Made by a program: the position numbers and the translations under genes. 64,000 bases of DNA, from the NCBI RefSeq assembly GCF_003952345.1, contig NZ_CP034433.1, positions 3,038,001-3,102,000 on the forward strand, read 5' to 3'. Origin of the DNA: Iodobacter ciconiae. Its GTDB lineage: Bacteria; Pseudomonadota; Gammaproteobacteria; Burkholderiales; Chitinibacteraceae. Each line of letters starts with the position of its first letter. Position 1 is the stretch's first letter. This document shows positions 26,511 through 35,644 of the stretch, one piece after another. The notes under the pieces are model-generated. The model was not told the DNA's origin and made no database searches. It saw only the letters and a list, made by a program, of their open reading frames with translations.

Positions 26511-27782
26511 TTACCGGAGTACCGGCCCCCATGCAGGTTGTCGTACATCGCCTGCCTGTGCCCTAAGGCGCTGTTTTACTCTGCCATCGCTTGAAACCGC
26601 AGCCAGTACACCCCGCCCGCCCGCTTTGGTTTCGTACAGCACCATTTGCCCATTGGGGGCAAAGCTGGGCGAATCATCCGAGCTTGTATTGGTAAGGGTG
26701 AGTACCTGACGGCTGCTTAAATCCATAATTGCTGCGCGATAGCCACCGTCACGGGTAATGAAGGTCATACTTTTGCCATCCGGGCTCAGCTTTGCAGAGC
26801 TATTGTAACCACCCTGAAATGTTACCCGTTCTATGTTACTGCCGTTACTGTTCATGCGATAAATTTGTGGGCTGCCACCGCGATCCGAAGTGAAGTAAAT
26901 GGAGCGCCCATCGGGTGAAAATGCGGGCTCGGTATTGATTTCACCACCTCGGCTTAGCTGACGCAAATCGCTGCCATCGGTATTAACAAGGTAAATTTGC
27001 GAGCTGCCACTCTGGGTAAGCACAACGGCGAGTTCACGGCCATTGGGCGACCAGGCTGGGGCGTAGTTGCTGCCTTTAAAGCTGGCGGCTTTCCAGCGGC
27101 GGCCTGAAGCCAGTTCGTGGACATACACTATCGGTTTCTGATCTTCAAAAGAAACGTAGGCCAGTTTGCCACCATCCGGCGACCATTTTGGCGACATGAC
27201 TGGTTGCCTGGAAACCAGAATGGCTTGCGAGCCAAAGCCATCGGCATCTGACACTTGTAATTCAAAACGTGAACCTTGCTTGAGTACATAGGCAATCCGC
27301 GAATTGAACGCCCCGGGCTGACCGGTGATCTGTTGATAAATCAGATCTGCAATCTGGTGGGCTACCCGGCGCATCTGGCTGGCTGTAGCTTTGCGCTCCC
27401 AGGTAATTAGGGGCTTTTTGCTGGCCAGATCAATTAGCCAAAATTGCACATTAAAGCCGCCCGCTCCAGGTGTTACCCGGCCAATGGCCATGGTTTGTGC
27501 GCCTTTTGCCAGTGCTGTTGTGTAATTAAGCTGTTCTGGTGCAAATGGTACCGGGGACAGATCTCCTGCTCCGATCACTTTGAATAGCCCGCTACGCGTC
27601 AAATCATCATTAATGATTGGCGTGAGGGCTTGTTTTTGTTGATTTTCATTTTGAAAGGGAGCAATGGCGATGGGATATTGCGATGCACCTACGCCAACCA
27701 CATCAATGGTCATATCCGCGTGAGCCAGGCTATTTAAGAGCAAGCTTGCGGTGAGCAGGTTAAAAATTTTACGCCAAAGCAT
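26511..27782 (-). CDS. tolB: Tol-Pal system protein TolB
   Basis: Periplasmic partner of TolA and Pal. 423 residues. Signal peptide 1-22 (NLLTASLLLNSLAHA), N-terminal alpha/beta domain, and a six-bladed beta propeller from about 175 onward with repeated SPDG and NPxF/SPNG-type motifs (PKWSPDGGKLAYVS, PAWSPNGRELAVV, PAFSPDGRSIYFTS, AKLSPDGKSMTFIT). The frame extends ten codons upstream, but the ATG at 27782 follows a GGAG and starts the signal peptide. It sits between tolA and pal. Confidence 0.96.
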   Translation of the reverse strand: MLWRKIFNLLTASLLLNSLAHADMTIDVVGVGASQYPIAIAPFQNENQQKQALTPIINDDLTRSGLFKVIGAGDLSPVPFAPEQLNYTTALAKGAQTMAIGRVTPGAGGFNVQFWLIDLASKKPLITWERKATASQMRRVAHQIADLIYQQITGQPGAFNSRIAYVLKQGSRFELQVSDADGFGSQAILVSRQPVMSPKWSPDGGKLAYVSFEDQKPIVYVHELASGRRWKAASFKGSNYAPAWSPNGRELAVVLTQSGSSQIYLVNTDGSDLRQLSRGGEINTEPAFSPDGRSIYFTSDRGGSPQIYRMNSNGSNIERVTFQGGYNSSAKLSPDGKSMTFITRDGGYRAAIMDLSSRQVLTLTNTSSDDSPSFAPNGQMVLYETKAGGRGVLAAVSSDGRVKQRLRAQAGDVRQPAWGPVLR

Positions 27783-27890
27783 TACTGGAGTTCTCCATAA
27801 AAGTAATTGCACAGAAGGTGCTGTATATCCTCTTTTTTGCTGCGGGAGAGGGGGCGATCTGCATTATATAAGTCCCTTTTTCCAAGGGAT

Positions 27891-28778
27891 TTAATCATTC
27901 AAGCGGAACAAGATCCTGATGTTGCGCATATCGCCGCTAAACGGCTGTCCATCAGGCAGAGGCGGCATGCGTTGTAAAGCCAGAATGGCACGTTTTGCTG
28001 CTTCGTCATATATTGTTTCGCCGCTGGATTTCATCAGCGTTACTTCTTCAATTTCACCATTAGGCAGTACATTGATTCTGAACTCCGCCGATGGGTTGCC
28101 CTTAGGGTTGGGGTAGACCAGCTTGGAGCGAATAAGTTGCGAAACCTTACTGCGGTAATCGTTTAGCCCTTTGCTACTAATCGGGCTATTGCCACTGCCC
28201 GAGCCTGGCCCGGTGTTCTGGGTAGCATTGGCGTTATTGCCTTTGCCGCCCGGTTTTGCTCCGGGTTTACCCGGCTCTATGGAGCTGCCTTCAGATAATG
28301 CTGCATCAAATGCTGATACTTTCTTAGGTGGTGCTTTGGCCGCAGGCCTGGGAGCGGGGGCAGGCTTTATCGCCGGCTCAGCCGTAGGTTTTACGCTGGC
28401 CCTTGGGGGCAGAGTTGGTACCGGAGTGGCGACGGGAGTGGCTTTGGGCACGGGCGTCGGTTTAGGTGTCGGCGTTGGCCTCGGTGTTGGGGTCGGCTTT
28501 ATTTTTGCAGTGACAATCTCAGCTGGTTTTTCTGGTAAAGGTTCGGGCTTGGGCTCCACTTTGGGTTGTGGAATTTTGGACTTTCGTTGTTCTGGAGCAG
28601 GGGCTTGTTCTTGTGGGGCAGGTGGCGGGCCTCCCCATAGCTCAACGACCACCGGTTCTGGCGTTTTTGTTTGCCAATTCATCGACAGCAACAAACCGGC
28701 CACTAGTAATAAATGGACGGTAGCGGCCAGTGCAAAGGCCAGAGTGGGGCGTTCATTACGGTTAAGGGCTAGGCTCAT
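27891..28778 (-). CDS. tolA: Cell envelope integrity protein TolA
   Basis: Inner-membrane anchored protein that transmits the energy of TolQR across the periplasm. 295 residues: one transmembrane helix (about 14-34), a proline/lysine-rich stalk (45-165, with PTPTPRPTPTPKPTPVP), a glycine-rich hinge near 180-210 and a C-terminal TolA/TonB domain (about 215-295: SKLVYPNPKGNPSAEFRIN). The long frame begins at 28814, but the ATG at 28778 follows the tolR stop by one base and gives the expected short cytoplasmic end. The stalk is proline-rich rather than the alanine-rich helix of E. coli. Confidence 0.92.
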   Translation of the reverse strand: MSLALNRNERPTLAFALAATVHLLLVAGLLLSMNWQTKTPEPVVVELWGGPPPAPQEQAPAPEQRKSKIPQPKVEPKPEPLPEKPAEIVTAKIKPTPTPRPTPTPKPTPVPKATPVATPVPTLPPRASVKPTAEPAIKPAPAPRPAAKAPPKKVSAFDAALSEGSSIEPGKPGAKPGGKGNNANATQNTGPGSGSGNSPISSKGLNDYRSKVSQLIRSKLVYPNPKGNPSAEFRINVLPNGEIEEVTLMKSSGETIYDEAAKRAILALQRMPPLPDGQPFSGDMRNIRILFRLND

Positions 28779-28779
28779 A

Positions 28780-29187
28780 TCACTTTGGCTGAACAAGCAG
28801 GCCAACCCGGGCAATATTGGCCTGTTTTAAAGCATCCATTGCATTCATTACCTGCTCGTAGCGAATGGATTTATCTGCGGCAATCACCACCGGGCGATTG
28901 GGCGAGGTGGTTTGTTTGGCTTGCACGCTGGCGACCAGTGCTTTCAGATCGGCCAGATTGCTGGTTTCCTCCTTGTCGTGCAGCCTAATTGCGCCAACGG
29001 CGTCGATTTCAACCCGCAGCGGGGCCACGTTGACTTCCTGATCGGATTTACCAACTGCAGGTAAATTGACCACGCCCTGTTGCATCATCGGCGTGGCCAC
29101 CATAAAGATCACCAGCAATACCAGCATTACGTCGATATAGGGCACAACGTTGATTTCGTTTTTAATCCTGCGTGCGCGGCGGGCCAT
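28780..29187 (-). CDS. tolR: Tol-Pal proton channel protein TolR
   Basis: 135-residue ExbD/TolR family protein. A single transmembrane helix (about 16-33) contains the proton-path aspartate in VVPYIDVMLVLLVIFMV (Asp19). The periplasmic domain ends with VVIAADKSIRYEQVMNAMD and IARVGLLVQP. The start overlaps the tolQ stop by one base (TAATG), and tolA starts one base after its stop, so the three are translated as a tight unit. Confidence 0.97.
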   Translation of the reverse strand: MARRARRIKNEINVVPYIDVMLVLLVIFMVATPMMQQGVVNLPAVGKSDQEVNVAPLRVEIDAVGAIRLHDKEETSNLADLKALVASVQAKQTTSPNRPVVIAADKSIRYEQVMNAMDALKQANIARVGLLVQPK

Positions 29188-29879
29188 TATTTCACCTGCC
29201 GTTGCAAGATATTGGAAAACTCTTCGATAAAAGTATCAAAGCGGTTAGCAAGCTTATCAACTTCATTAGCAAAGCGGTTGTAGGCAACCACGGCGGGAAT
29301 GGCGGCAAAGAGGCCAATGGCGGTGGCAACCAGTGCTTCTGCAATACCGGGCGCTACGGTGGCTAAGGTGGCCTGCCCGACGTTCGCAAGGCCGGTAAAG
29401 GCATTCATAATTCCCCACACTGTACCAAATAAGCCGATATAAGGGCTGATCGAGCCAACGGTGGCCAGAAAGGAGGTGTGAGCATCCAGCTCGTCTAGTT
29501 CGCGTTGGCAGGCGGCGCGCATGGCCCGGCGGCTGCCTTCCATGACGTCGGATAATTCCATATTGCCACGCTCACCTGCCCGCTGGCGCAATTTTAAGAA
29601 CTCACCAAAACCTGCTTGAAAAATTTTTTCCATGCCCAGGGCCTGGCTACGGCGCACTTGATCATATAAAGAGGCGAGGTCAGCTCCATTCCAGAAGCGG
29701 TTTTCAAATTCTTCGGTCTGCTTTCTGGCGTGCGAGATGGAGAAGTGCTTGCTGAAGATATACCACCAGGACATAAATGACATGATTAGCAAGATACCCA
29801 TTACCGCTTGTACAACAGGGCTGGCATGCAGGACTAAGGTGATAATCGACAGATCTTGGCTGGCTGCAGCAACGTCCAC
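29187..29879 (-). CDS. tolQ: Tol-Pal proton channel protein TolQ
   Basis: 230-residue ExbB/TolQ family protein with three transmembrane segments (about 15-35, 130-155, 165-190). GSISPYIGLFGTVWGIMNAF and the ATAIGLFAAIPAVVAYN helix line the proton path. The start codon is GTG, preceded by AAAGGA about ten bases upstream. It is the first gene of the tolQRAB-pal-cpoB operon; ybgC, usually in front of tolQ, is absent and ruvB lies 76 bases upstream on the same strand. Confidence 0.96.
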   Translation of the reverse strand: MDVAAASQDLSIITLVLHASPVVQAVMGILLIMSFMSWWYIFSKHFSISHARKQTEEFENRFWNGADLASLYDQVRRSQALGMEKIFQAGFGEFLKLRQRAGERGNMELSDVMEGSRRAMRAACQRELDELDAHTSFLATVGSISPYIGLFGTVWGIMNAFTGLANVGQATLATVAPGIAEALVATAIGLFAAIPAVVAYNRFANEVDKLANRFDTFIEEFSNILQRQVK

Positions 29880-29955
29880 TTTAGAAAATCCTTTATTGGA
29901 GTGTTAATTGTTAGAGCGGGTGTAGCCCGCCGGTTTATGTATATTTGGGCGCACT

Positions 29956-30993
29956 TTAATCTTGTTTTTTTGGGCTAAGCCCGAAGTGCTCATATGCAGC
30001 CAGCGTGGCAATTCTGCCGCGTGGTGTTCTTTGTAAAAATCCTTGCTGGATTAAAAAAGGCTCGATGACATCATCAATGGTGTCTGATGATTCACCGATC
30101 GCTGCCGCGACGTTATCCAGCCCCACCGGGCCACCGGCAAATTTCTCCAAAATGGCGGACAAAAGCTTTCTGTCCATAACATCCAGCCCCGCGTGATCGA
30201 CATCAAGCATTGAGAGTGCGGCATCGGCCACTTCGCGTGTTACATGACCATCAGCACGCACTTCGGCGTAATCGCGTACCCGACGCAGTAAGCGGTTGGC
30301 TATTCGTGGCGTACCCCGTGATCTTCGCGCAATTTCGAATGCGCCGTCAGGTGCGATATTTACATTAAGTAATTGTGCCGAACGTGTGGTGATACGGGTG
30401 AGTTCTTCTGCTGAGTAAAACTCCAGCCTTGCCACGATACCAAAGCGATCACGCAGCGGGTTGGTTAACATCCCCGCGCGGGTGGTGGCGCCTACTAGTG
30501 TAAACGGCGGCAGATCAAGCTTTACCGACCTTGCCGCAGGGCCTTCACCAATCATTAAATCAAGCTGAAAATCTTCGAGTGCAGGGTAAAGAATTTCTTC
30601 AACTACCGGGCTGAGCCGGTGGATTTCGTCGATAAACAACACGTCGTGCGGTTCTAAATTAGTCAGAATTGCTGCCAGATCGCCTGCGCGTTCTAATACC
30701 GGCCCCGAAGTCTGGCGCAGATTGACCCCCAGCTCGCGGGAAATAATGTGCGCCAGTGTTGTTTTACCCAGGCCCGGCGGGCCAAAGAGCAGGACGTGAT
30801 CGAGTGCTTCACCACGCTTTTTAGCCGCTTCAATAAAAATTTCTAATTGTTCACGCGCTTTGGCCTGCCCAACATATTCGTCGAGTAGTTTGGGCCTGAG
30901 GGCATGTTCCAGTTTTTCTTCTTGATTAGATAATTTCGTGCTGCTAATCAGGCGATCGGCAGGAGCTGCAGAAAGCGCATCGGTTTCGATCAT
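29956..30993 (-). CDS. ruvB: Holliday junction branch migration ATPase RuvB
   Basis: AAA+ motor that drives branch migration on the RuvA-bound junction. 345 residues. Walker A GPPGLGKT (71-78), Walker B VLFIDEIH, sensor [11 protein letters not shown], the arginine-finger region NPLRDRFG, and a C-terminal winged helix ([12 protein letters not shown]). The start codon overlaps the stop of a degraded PAP2-like frame by an ATGA junction. tolQ follows on the same strand. Confidence 0.98.
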   Translation of the reverse strand: MIETDALSAAPADRLISSTKLSNQEEKLEHALRPKLLDEYVGQAKAREQLEIFIEAAKKRGEALDHVLLFGPPGLGKTTLAHIISRELGVNLRQTSGPVLERAGDLAAILTNLEPHDVLFIDEIHRLSPVVEEILYPALEDFQLDLMIGEGPAARSVKLDLPPFTLVGATTRAGMLTNPLRDRFGIVARLEFYSAEELTRITTRSAQLLNVNIAPDGAFEIARRSRGTPRIANRLLRRVRDYAEVRADGHVTREVADAALSMLDVDHAGLDVMDRKLLSAILEKFAGGPVGLDNVAAAIGESSDTIDDVIEPFLIQQGFLQRTPRGRIATLAAYEHFGLSPKKQD

Positions 30994-31340
30994 GGCAGTA
31001 GGGAATCCAAGGGGCTAGTACGGTTTGCGGTGCAGCTATGGAAATAAACGATAGCACCCGCAACACTAAAGCCTGCAATGATATCGGAGAAACGACGCAC
31101 AGCGGGCACCCGTCTGGCTATTTCCCCTGAAATGGCCATATAAAAGGCAGGACCGAACCAGCGCGGGTAGTACTGTGGTGGTGAGGCAGACAGGGGTGGA
31201 GTAAAAGGCAAAGCACTCATGGTGTGCCCGCCAGGAAAAGGCGGGCCGTGTACCGTAGCTGTAAATACCGGGCCTGAGCGTGGTGTTCGGTAGCCAGCTG
31301 TTGCGTACGGTGAGCGGGAGGATGACCAGGATTGCCCCGG
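30990..31340 (-). pseudogene. Remnant of a PAP2-family phosphatase between ruvA and ruvB
   Basis: An open frame of 116 codons, without a good start, that ends in a TGA overlapping the ruvB ATG. It contains FTATVHGPPFPGGHTMSALP, which matches the PAP2 motif PSGH, then about 50 residues later ARRVPAVRRFSD, which fits the spacing of the motif SRx5Hx3D but has Arg in place of the catalytic His. The N-terminal half, including the KxxxxxxRP motif and membrane helices, is missing; a hydrophobic stretch in another frame (from 31368) may be its frameshifted relic. Likely a dead or dying phosphatase gene. An ATG at 31220 would give a 76-residue product. Confidence 0.5.
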
Positions 31341-31368
31341 TTATGGCGGAGAGGGGCAGCATTTGCAT

Positions 31369-31968
31369 TTAAATTTTAACGAGTTGTTTAAGGGCGCGCC
31401 GGATGCCATCGGAAACATCCACGTCATTAGCGAGCTCTTTGACTGCACCGCTGGCTTCACGTTCACTGTATCCCAGGGCGATTAGCGCATGCAGCACATC
31501 ATCTTTATTTGATGCAGCTGTTTGAAACAGTGCGCTATTATTGCTGGCAGAGGTCATAATAGGCAGATTGTTGAGTTTGCCACGTAATTCCAGAACGAGC
31601 CTTTCTGCTGTTTTTTTACCAATGCCAGGTACTTTTGACAGCCGTACAAGATCTTCTGCTGCAATGGCTTGTGCAAGCTCGTCGGCGTTCATTCCCGATA
31701 AAATGGCGAGTGCAATTTTGGCACCAATACCACTAACTTTAATTAAGGATCGGAATGTATCTCGTTCAGCTTTGGTGGCAAAGCCGTATAAAAGTTGGGC
31801 ATCTTCACGTACCACCATGTGGATAAATAAACTGGACGGCAGGCCTAGATGGGGCAGCACATAAAAAGTGCTCATAGGCACATCAATTTCGTAACCCACG
31901 CCATTGGTTTCAATCACAATTTGTGGCGGCTGTTTTTCGATCAGGGTTCCGGTAAGGCGTCCGATCAT
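31369..31968 (-). CDS. ruvA: Holliday junction DNA helicase subunit RuvA
   Basis: Tetrameric junction-binding protein that recruits RuvB. 199 residues. The N-terminal OB domain begins [20 protein letters not shown]; two helix-hairpin-helix motifs follow ([18 protein letters not shown] and [19 protein letters not shown]), then the RuvB-binding C-terminal domain (about 150-199: [16 protein letters not shown]). It is in line with ruvB but separated by the PAP2 remnant. It is divergent from the substrate-binding gene at 32003, which splits it from ruvC. Confidence 0.97.
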   Translation of the reverse strand: MIGRLTGTLIEKQPPQIVIETNGVGYEIDVPMSTFYVLPHLGLPSSLFIHMVVREDAQLLYGFATKAERDTFRSLIKVSGIGAKIALAILSGMNADELAQAIAAEDLVRLSKVPGIGKKTAERLVLELRGKLNNLPIMTSASNNSALFQTAASNKDDVLHALIALGYSEREASGAVKELANDVDVSDGIRRALKQLVKI

Positions 31969-32002
31969 GGTGTGTATCTCTAAAGGAAAGCGGGGAGTAT
32001 AA

Positions 32003-32710
32003 ATGTCCGAGATTCGCTTGACGAATTTGACGTTAGGTATTTTTTGTCTGCTCGGTACATTGCAGGCGCAAGCAGCACCTGTCCGGCTGCTGACTCAGCA
32101 ACAATTGCCATACAGTAATCAGCAGGCAGATGGTCATCAGAGCGGTCTGGCACTGGAAACAGTACGCTGTGTCATGAATAAATTACAACACCCGGTGGAG
32201 ATTAAATTTTTGCCCTGGAAGCGTGCTCAAAATTTGGTTGAGCAAGGCGAGGCAGATGGATTTTTTCCGGCTTCACAAAATAGTGAGCGCGATCGGTATG
32301 CCACACTTTCACAAGTGATTGCTCCGCAGCAATGGCGTTGGTATTTTCTTGCAGAAAACACGGCTAAACCACTGAGTGAAGAATTTCGCCAGTCGGCTAC
32401 GGTAGGGGCCTATTTTGGCTCAAATATGCTGACCTGGCTAAAGTCATCCGGTTATCGCATTTATGCCACGCCGCCAGCACATGATCAGCTACTTAAAATG
32501 CTTTTGGCCGGCCGGGTGGGCGCGGTATTGGCCAGCGATTTAGCAATGTATGAAGCGATTTATGTCGCGCATGCAGAGCATCAGGTTCGCTCTGAATTAC
32601 AGGAAGATAAGCCTCTAGGTGTTTACTTTAGCCATCGGTTTTTAAAGGAAGACCCAGAGTTTCTGAACCGTTTTAATGCCGAGCTACCCTCTTGCCGAAG
32701 TAAAATTTAA
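32003..32710 (+). CDS. Periplasmic solute-binding protein, amino-acid type (SBP_bac_3-like)
   Basis: 235 residues: a signal peptide of about 24 residues ([14 protein letters not shown]) followed by one two-lobed binding domain. [40 protein letters not shown] and [16 protein letters not shown] are typical of orphan family 3 binding proteins. No permease or ATPase gene is nearby, so it may serve a distant transporter or act as a sensor. It sits on the plus strand inside the otherwise minus-strand ruvCAB block and overlaps the convergent ruvC end by four bases. Confidence 0.78.
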   Translation: MSEIRLTNLTLGIFCLLGTLQAQAAPVRLLTQQQLPYSNQQADGHQSGLALETVRCVMNKLQHPVEIKFLPWKRAQNLVEQGEADGFFPASQNSERDRYATLSQVIAPQQWRWYFLAENTAKPLSEEFRQSATVGAYFGSNMLTWLKSSGYRIYATPPAHDQLLKMLLAGRVGAVLASDLAMYEAIYVAHAEHQVRSELQEDKPLGVYFSHRFLKEDPEFLNRFNAELPSCRSKI

Positions 32711-33228
32711 GCCAGACGGCCACGTTTAATGGTTAGCCCCTGGCTGGCAAGCTGTTTCATTGCGCCGCTATCGTGCTGGGCATGGGTAAGTGCTACTGCG
32801 AGTGCATCGGCCGCATCTGATTGTGGCGCGCCATTGAGGCGCAGCATGCGTTGCACCATCTGGCTGACCTGATCCTTATCGGCATGGCCATTGCCTACAA
32901 CAGCTTGTTTGACTTGCAGTGCTGTATATTCACCGATGGGTAAATCTGCCAGCACAAGGGCCGACATCGCAGCGCCCCGCGCCTGGCCCAGCATCAAGGT
33001 TGATTGTGGGTTTACGTTTACAAATACAATTTCAACGGCAGCTACATCTGGCTTATAGGTTTCGATTACTTCAGCAATGCCGCGCAAAATAGATTTAATG
33101 CGTACCGCCAGCTCGCCACCCGGAGTGCGAATGCAACCCGATGCGATATAGCTCCGGTTTTGTCCATCTATATCGATTACCCCGAATCCTGTTACTCTGG
33201 AGCCGGGGTCAATTCCTAGAATACGCAT
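32707..33228 (-). CDS. ruvC: Crossover junction endodeoxyribonuclease RuvC
   Basis: Dimeric Holliday-junction resolvase with an RNase H fold. 173 residues. Acidic active-site residues are in [14 protein letters not shown] (Asp7), AAVEIVFVN (Glu near 66) and [14 protein letters not shown] (two Asp near 140). It normally lies directly before ruvA; here a plus-strand binding-protein gene lies between. A TonB-like gene is 48 bases upstream on the same strand. Confidence 0.97.
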   Translation of the reverse strand: MRILGIDPGSRVTGFGVIDIDGQNRSYIASGCIRTPGGELAVRIKSILRGIAEVIETYKPDVAAVEIVFVNVNPQSTLMLGQARGAAMSALVLADLPIGEYTALQVKQAVVGNGHADKDQVSQMVQRMLRLNGAPQSDAADALAVALTHAQHDSGAMKQLASQGLTIKRGRLA

Positions 33229-33276
33229 CTATATGATCCACAGTGCACATGCCCGGTGGCAAGGCTGCAATTGAAA

Positions 33277-34131
33277 TTAATCCTGGCCTAAAACTGCATC
33301 GCCTTTGGCAAAGGTCCATGTACGGCTAATGCTGATTACATCGGTATCTTTACGGATATCATCGGGAAATTTACCAAAGGGAGCTGCCATTTTGACAATG
33401 CGTAATGCTGCCGAATCAAGTTCTTTATTGCCGGATGATTTGGTAATTTCAGTTTTACGTACGTTGCCGTTAGCATCGATTTCAACCGATACCATTAAGC
33501 GACCGTAAAGCTTTTGTCCACGGGCATTCAGCGGGTAAGCAAGTGCACCAACCCGCTCCATCTTCATTCGCCAGTTTTCAACATAGCGGGCAAAACGATA
33601 TTCTCTGGCACGGGCACCGATAAAGGTCATGCGCGGGCGGCTTTGGTACTCCCTGGTTTGCTTGCTGATCTGGGCTGCTAAACCTGCGATTTCACGGGCC
33701 TGTTGTTTTAGTTGCTCATTATCGAGGCCAGTATGCTCGCTGTGTGTGCTTTTACCCAAATCCTGAGCGATACGTGTGTCAGCTTTGAGTTGTAGCAGAA
33801 GTTTTTCTGCATCAGCCTCAAGTTTTTTTTGCTGTGCTTTTGCACGCTCAACTTCCCTGGATTGTGGATTTTCACTGGCAGGTAGGGGGGATTTAACATG
33901 CTGATTTAAGACATCAGTATTGCCGCCACCATTTAGATTGGCCTGGGCCAGTGCATCGGCTTTATGTGCGTCTTGTAATGTACGCTGGTTTACAAGTACC
34001 ACTTCCAGTGGTTGAGCTGAAAATAGTGTTTTAGGATCGGGCATCACAAACTTCATGCCAAAAATAGGAATGGCATGTGCGAGCACCGAAAAGGCGACGC
34101 CCAGAGCCATAAAACGTTGCGCTCTATCCAT
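33277..34131 (-). CDS. TonB-family energy-transducer-like protein
   Basis: 284 residues from the chosen ATG (upstream in-frame ATG at 34185 also possible). One N-terminal transmembrane segment (about 5-25: FMALGVAFSVLAHAIPIFGM), a charged, glutamine-rich coiled-coil region (about 75-165) and a C-terminal TonB domain (about 195-280: YPLNARGQKLYGRLMVSVEI, GNVRKTEITKSSGNKELDSA). No exbBD genes are next to it. It may energise an outer-membrane receptor or belong to the TolA-like group; the partner is unknown. Confidence 0.8.
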   Translation of the reverse strand: MDRAQRFMALGVAFSVLAHAIPIFGMKFVMPDPKTLFSAQPLEVVLVNQRTLQDAHKADALAQANLNGGGNTDVLNQHVKSPLPASENPQSREVERAKAQQKKLEADAEKLLLQLKADTRIAQDLGKSTHSEHTGLDNEQLKQQAREIAGLAAQISKQTREYQSRPRMTFIGARAREYRFARYVENWRMKMERVGALAYPLNARGQKLYGRLMVSVEIDANGNVRKTEITKSSGNKELDSAALRIVKMAAPFGKFPDDIRKDTDVISISRTWTFAKGDAVLGQD

Positions 34132-34243
34132 TTGCCAACCCGTATTACCTAAGATTTTTAATCGCGGGAGTGTAGCACGGCGCATGCGGTCTGCTTGCTG
34201 CTAAAATATACTTATGCTTCAATTAATTTGTAAGGAAACATGT

Positions 34244-34546
34244 ATGGTTAAATATTTACTACTATTGTTTTTACCCTTTGCATTGCAGGCCAGGGCAGAA
34301 GATGGGGCAAAAGTGGTCGCAAAGTACAATTGCTTGGGTTGTCATGCGATTGATACTAAAATAGTAGGGCCTTCGTATAGAGATGTTGCAGCTAGGTATC
34401 GTGGTCAGAAAGATGCTGAAGCGATGCTGATGAAAGAAGTACGTAATGGCTTGCCGGGTGGAAAATGGGGGAAAATTCCTATGCCTGCACAGCAAATTGG
34501 AGAGAAAGATTTAAAGATTATTGTACGCTGGGTACTGTCGCATTAA
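34244..34546 (+). CDS. Small class I c-type cytochrome
   Basis: 100 residues. A signal peptide (LLLLFLPFALQARA) is followed by a single heme site CLGCH and a late methionine ligand in KIPMPAQQ, as in cytochromes c551/c552. AAGGA lies eight bases before the ATG at 34244, which makes this start better than the ATG ten codons upstream. Periplasmic electron carrier; the partner enzyme is not indicated by the neighbours. Confidence 0.88.
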   Translation: MVKYLLLLFLPFALQARAEDGAKVVAKYNCLGCHAIDTKIVGPSYRDVAARYRGQKDAEAMLMKEVRNGLPGGKWGKIPMPAQQIGEKDLKIIVRWVLSH

Positions 34547-34731
34547 TGCCATCCTGTCTGTATGGCAAAACGAGCTATTGCATTGCGGCGGGGACTTGAT
34601 TATGCTGCCTCCCCATTTGGTGGGGTGTATGCTTGTAAGTTTATGTTCTGTCTAGTTTTTGTTTCATTCAGATGAAATAAAGTGGCAGAGCATTTTTGCC
34701 CCGCCCCTATTTGCAGAAAGGGAGTACGACT

Positions 34732-35148
34732 ATGGCCAAACTCACGGAACAAGAAATCATTAACTGGAACGGCCCAGAAGATGACTACATGAACCCGGAT
34801 CACATCGAGTTTTTCCGGGCGAAGCTTCTGCAAATGAAAGCAGAGCTGTTGGCAAATGCCAGCCAAACCAGCCAGCATTTGCAAGAGCAGGAAGCCACAC
34901 CCGATCCGGCCGACCGCGCCACTCTGGAAGAAGAATACGCGTTGGAGCTACGTACGCGCGATCGTGAACGTAAGTTGCTGCTTAAGATTGATTCTACTTT
35001 GCGTAAGCTTGATGATGGCAATTATGGTTATTGTGAAGATACAGGTGAGCCCATTGGCCTGCCACGTCTGGTTGCCCGTCCGACCGCATCCATGTCTCTG
35101 GAAGCGCAAGAGCGTCGTGAACGTATGAAAAAGCAGTATGCAGACTGA
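34732..35148 (+). CDS. dksA: RNA polymerase-binding transcription factor DksA
   Basis: Binds the RNA polymerase secondary channel and, with ppGpp, controls rRNA and amino-acid promoters. 138 residues. The coiled-coil tip DPADRATLEEE has the functional aspartates. In the zinc-finger segment YGYCEDTGEPIGLPRLVAR and ASMSLEAQE only one of four cysteines remains (C-x2-T...A-x2-Q); single-cysteine DksA proteins are known in alpha- and betaproteobacteria and still function. The ATG at 34732 follows a GGGAG; the open frame begins 12 codons earlier. Confidence 0.95.
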   Translation: MAKLTEQEIINWNGPEDDYMNPDHIEFFRAKLLQMKAELLANASQTSQHLQEQEATPDPADRATLEEEYALELRTRDRERKLLLKIDSTLRKLDDGNYGYCEDTGEPIGLPRLVARPTASMSLEAQERRERMKKQYAD

Positions 35149-35163
35149 TTCTGTGCTGTTTTG

Positions 35164-35580
35164 ATGAGTCACGCCCCCGAGACGATCACAAAAGCGCGTG
35201 ATTTAGTTACACAGATCAGCGCTCGCACCACGCCCGCACGGGTTAGGGTGCTAGCGGTGCTCCTGGAGGCTCAGCGTCCGTTATCGCACCTGGATGTGCT
35301 GACGACGCTGCATCCAGCCATCGATCGCGTAACGGTGTACCGTGTTTTAGACTGGCTCACCGAGCAGCATCTGGCGCACAAACTCTCCGGTGATGACCGG
35401 GTTTGGCGCTTTGCTGTTGCACCTGCTCCACATCATCATGCACACTTTCAGTGTGAAAATTGCGGGCGTTTTTTCTGTTTGGAAAACGTCAGTAGCGATT
35501 TACCTGTCAGCTTGCCGGCACACTTCATGGCCCGTATGGTTGAAATCACGGTCAAAGGCATTTGCGCCGACTGTCGTTAG
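35164..35580 (+). CDS. Fur-family transcriptional repressor (Zur-like)
   Basis: 138 residues. An N-terminal winged helix (about 1-85, with DRVTVYRVLDWL as the recognition helix) is followed by a metal-binding dimer domain. HHHAHFQCENCGRFFCLE and the final CADC supply two CxxC pairs for the structural zinc site. It is more like Zur/Nur-type members than iron Fur, but the sensed metal is not certain. It starts 15 bases after dksA, so read-through is possible. A TTG directly before the ATG is an alternative start. Confidence 0.85.
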   Translation: MSHAPETITKARDLVTQISARTTPARVRVLAVLLEAQRPLSHLDVLTTLHPAIDRVTVYRVLDWLTEQHLAHKLSGDDRVWRFAVAPAPHHHAHFQCENCGRFFCLENVSSDLPVSLPAHFMARMVEITVKGICADCR

Positions 35581-35644
35581 GCGATAATCTCTTCCTTTTA
35601 TGATCTGCTTGTCGCCACGCGAGGCCGCCGCTCTAGGGAAGAAT

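Noticed and set aside
28171-28830. 219-codon plus-strand frame rich in glycine and valine repeats
   Set aside because: It is the exact antisense of the proline/lysine-rich stalk of tolA; the apparent repeats are the mirror of PTPxP codons.
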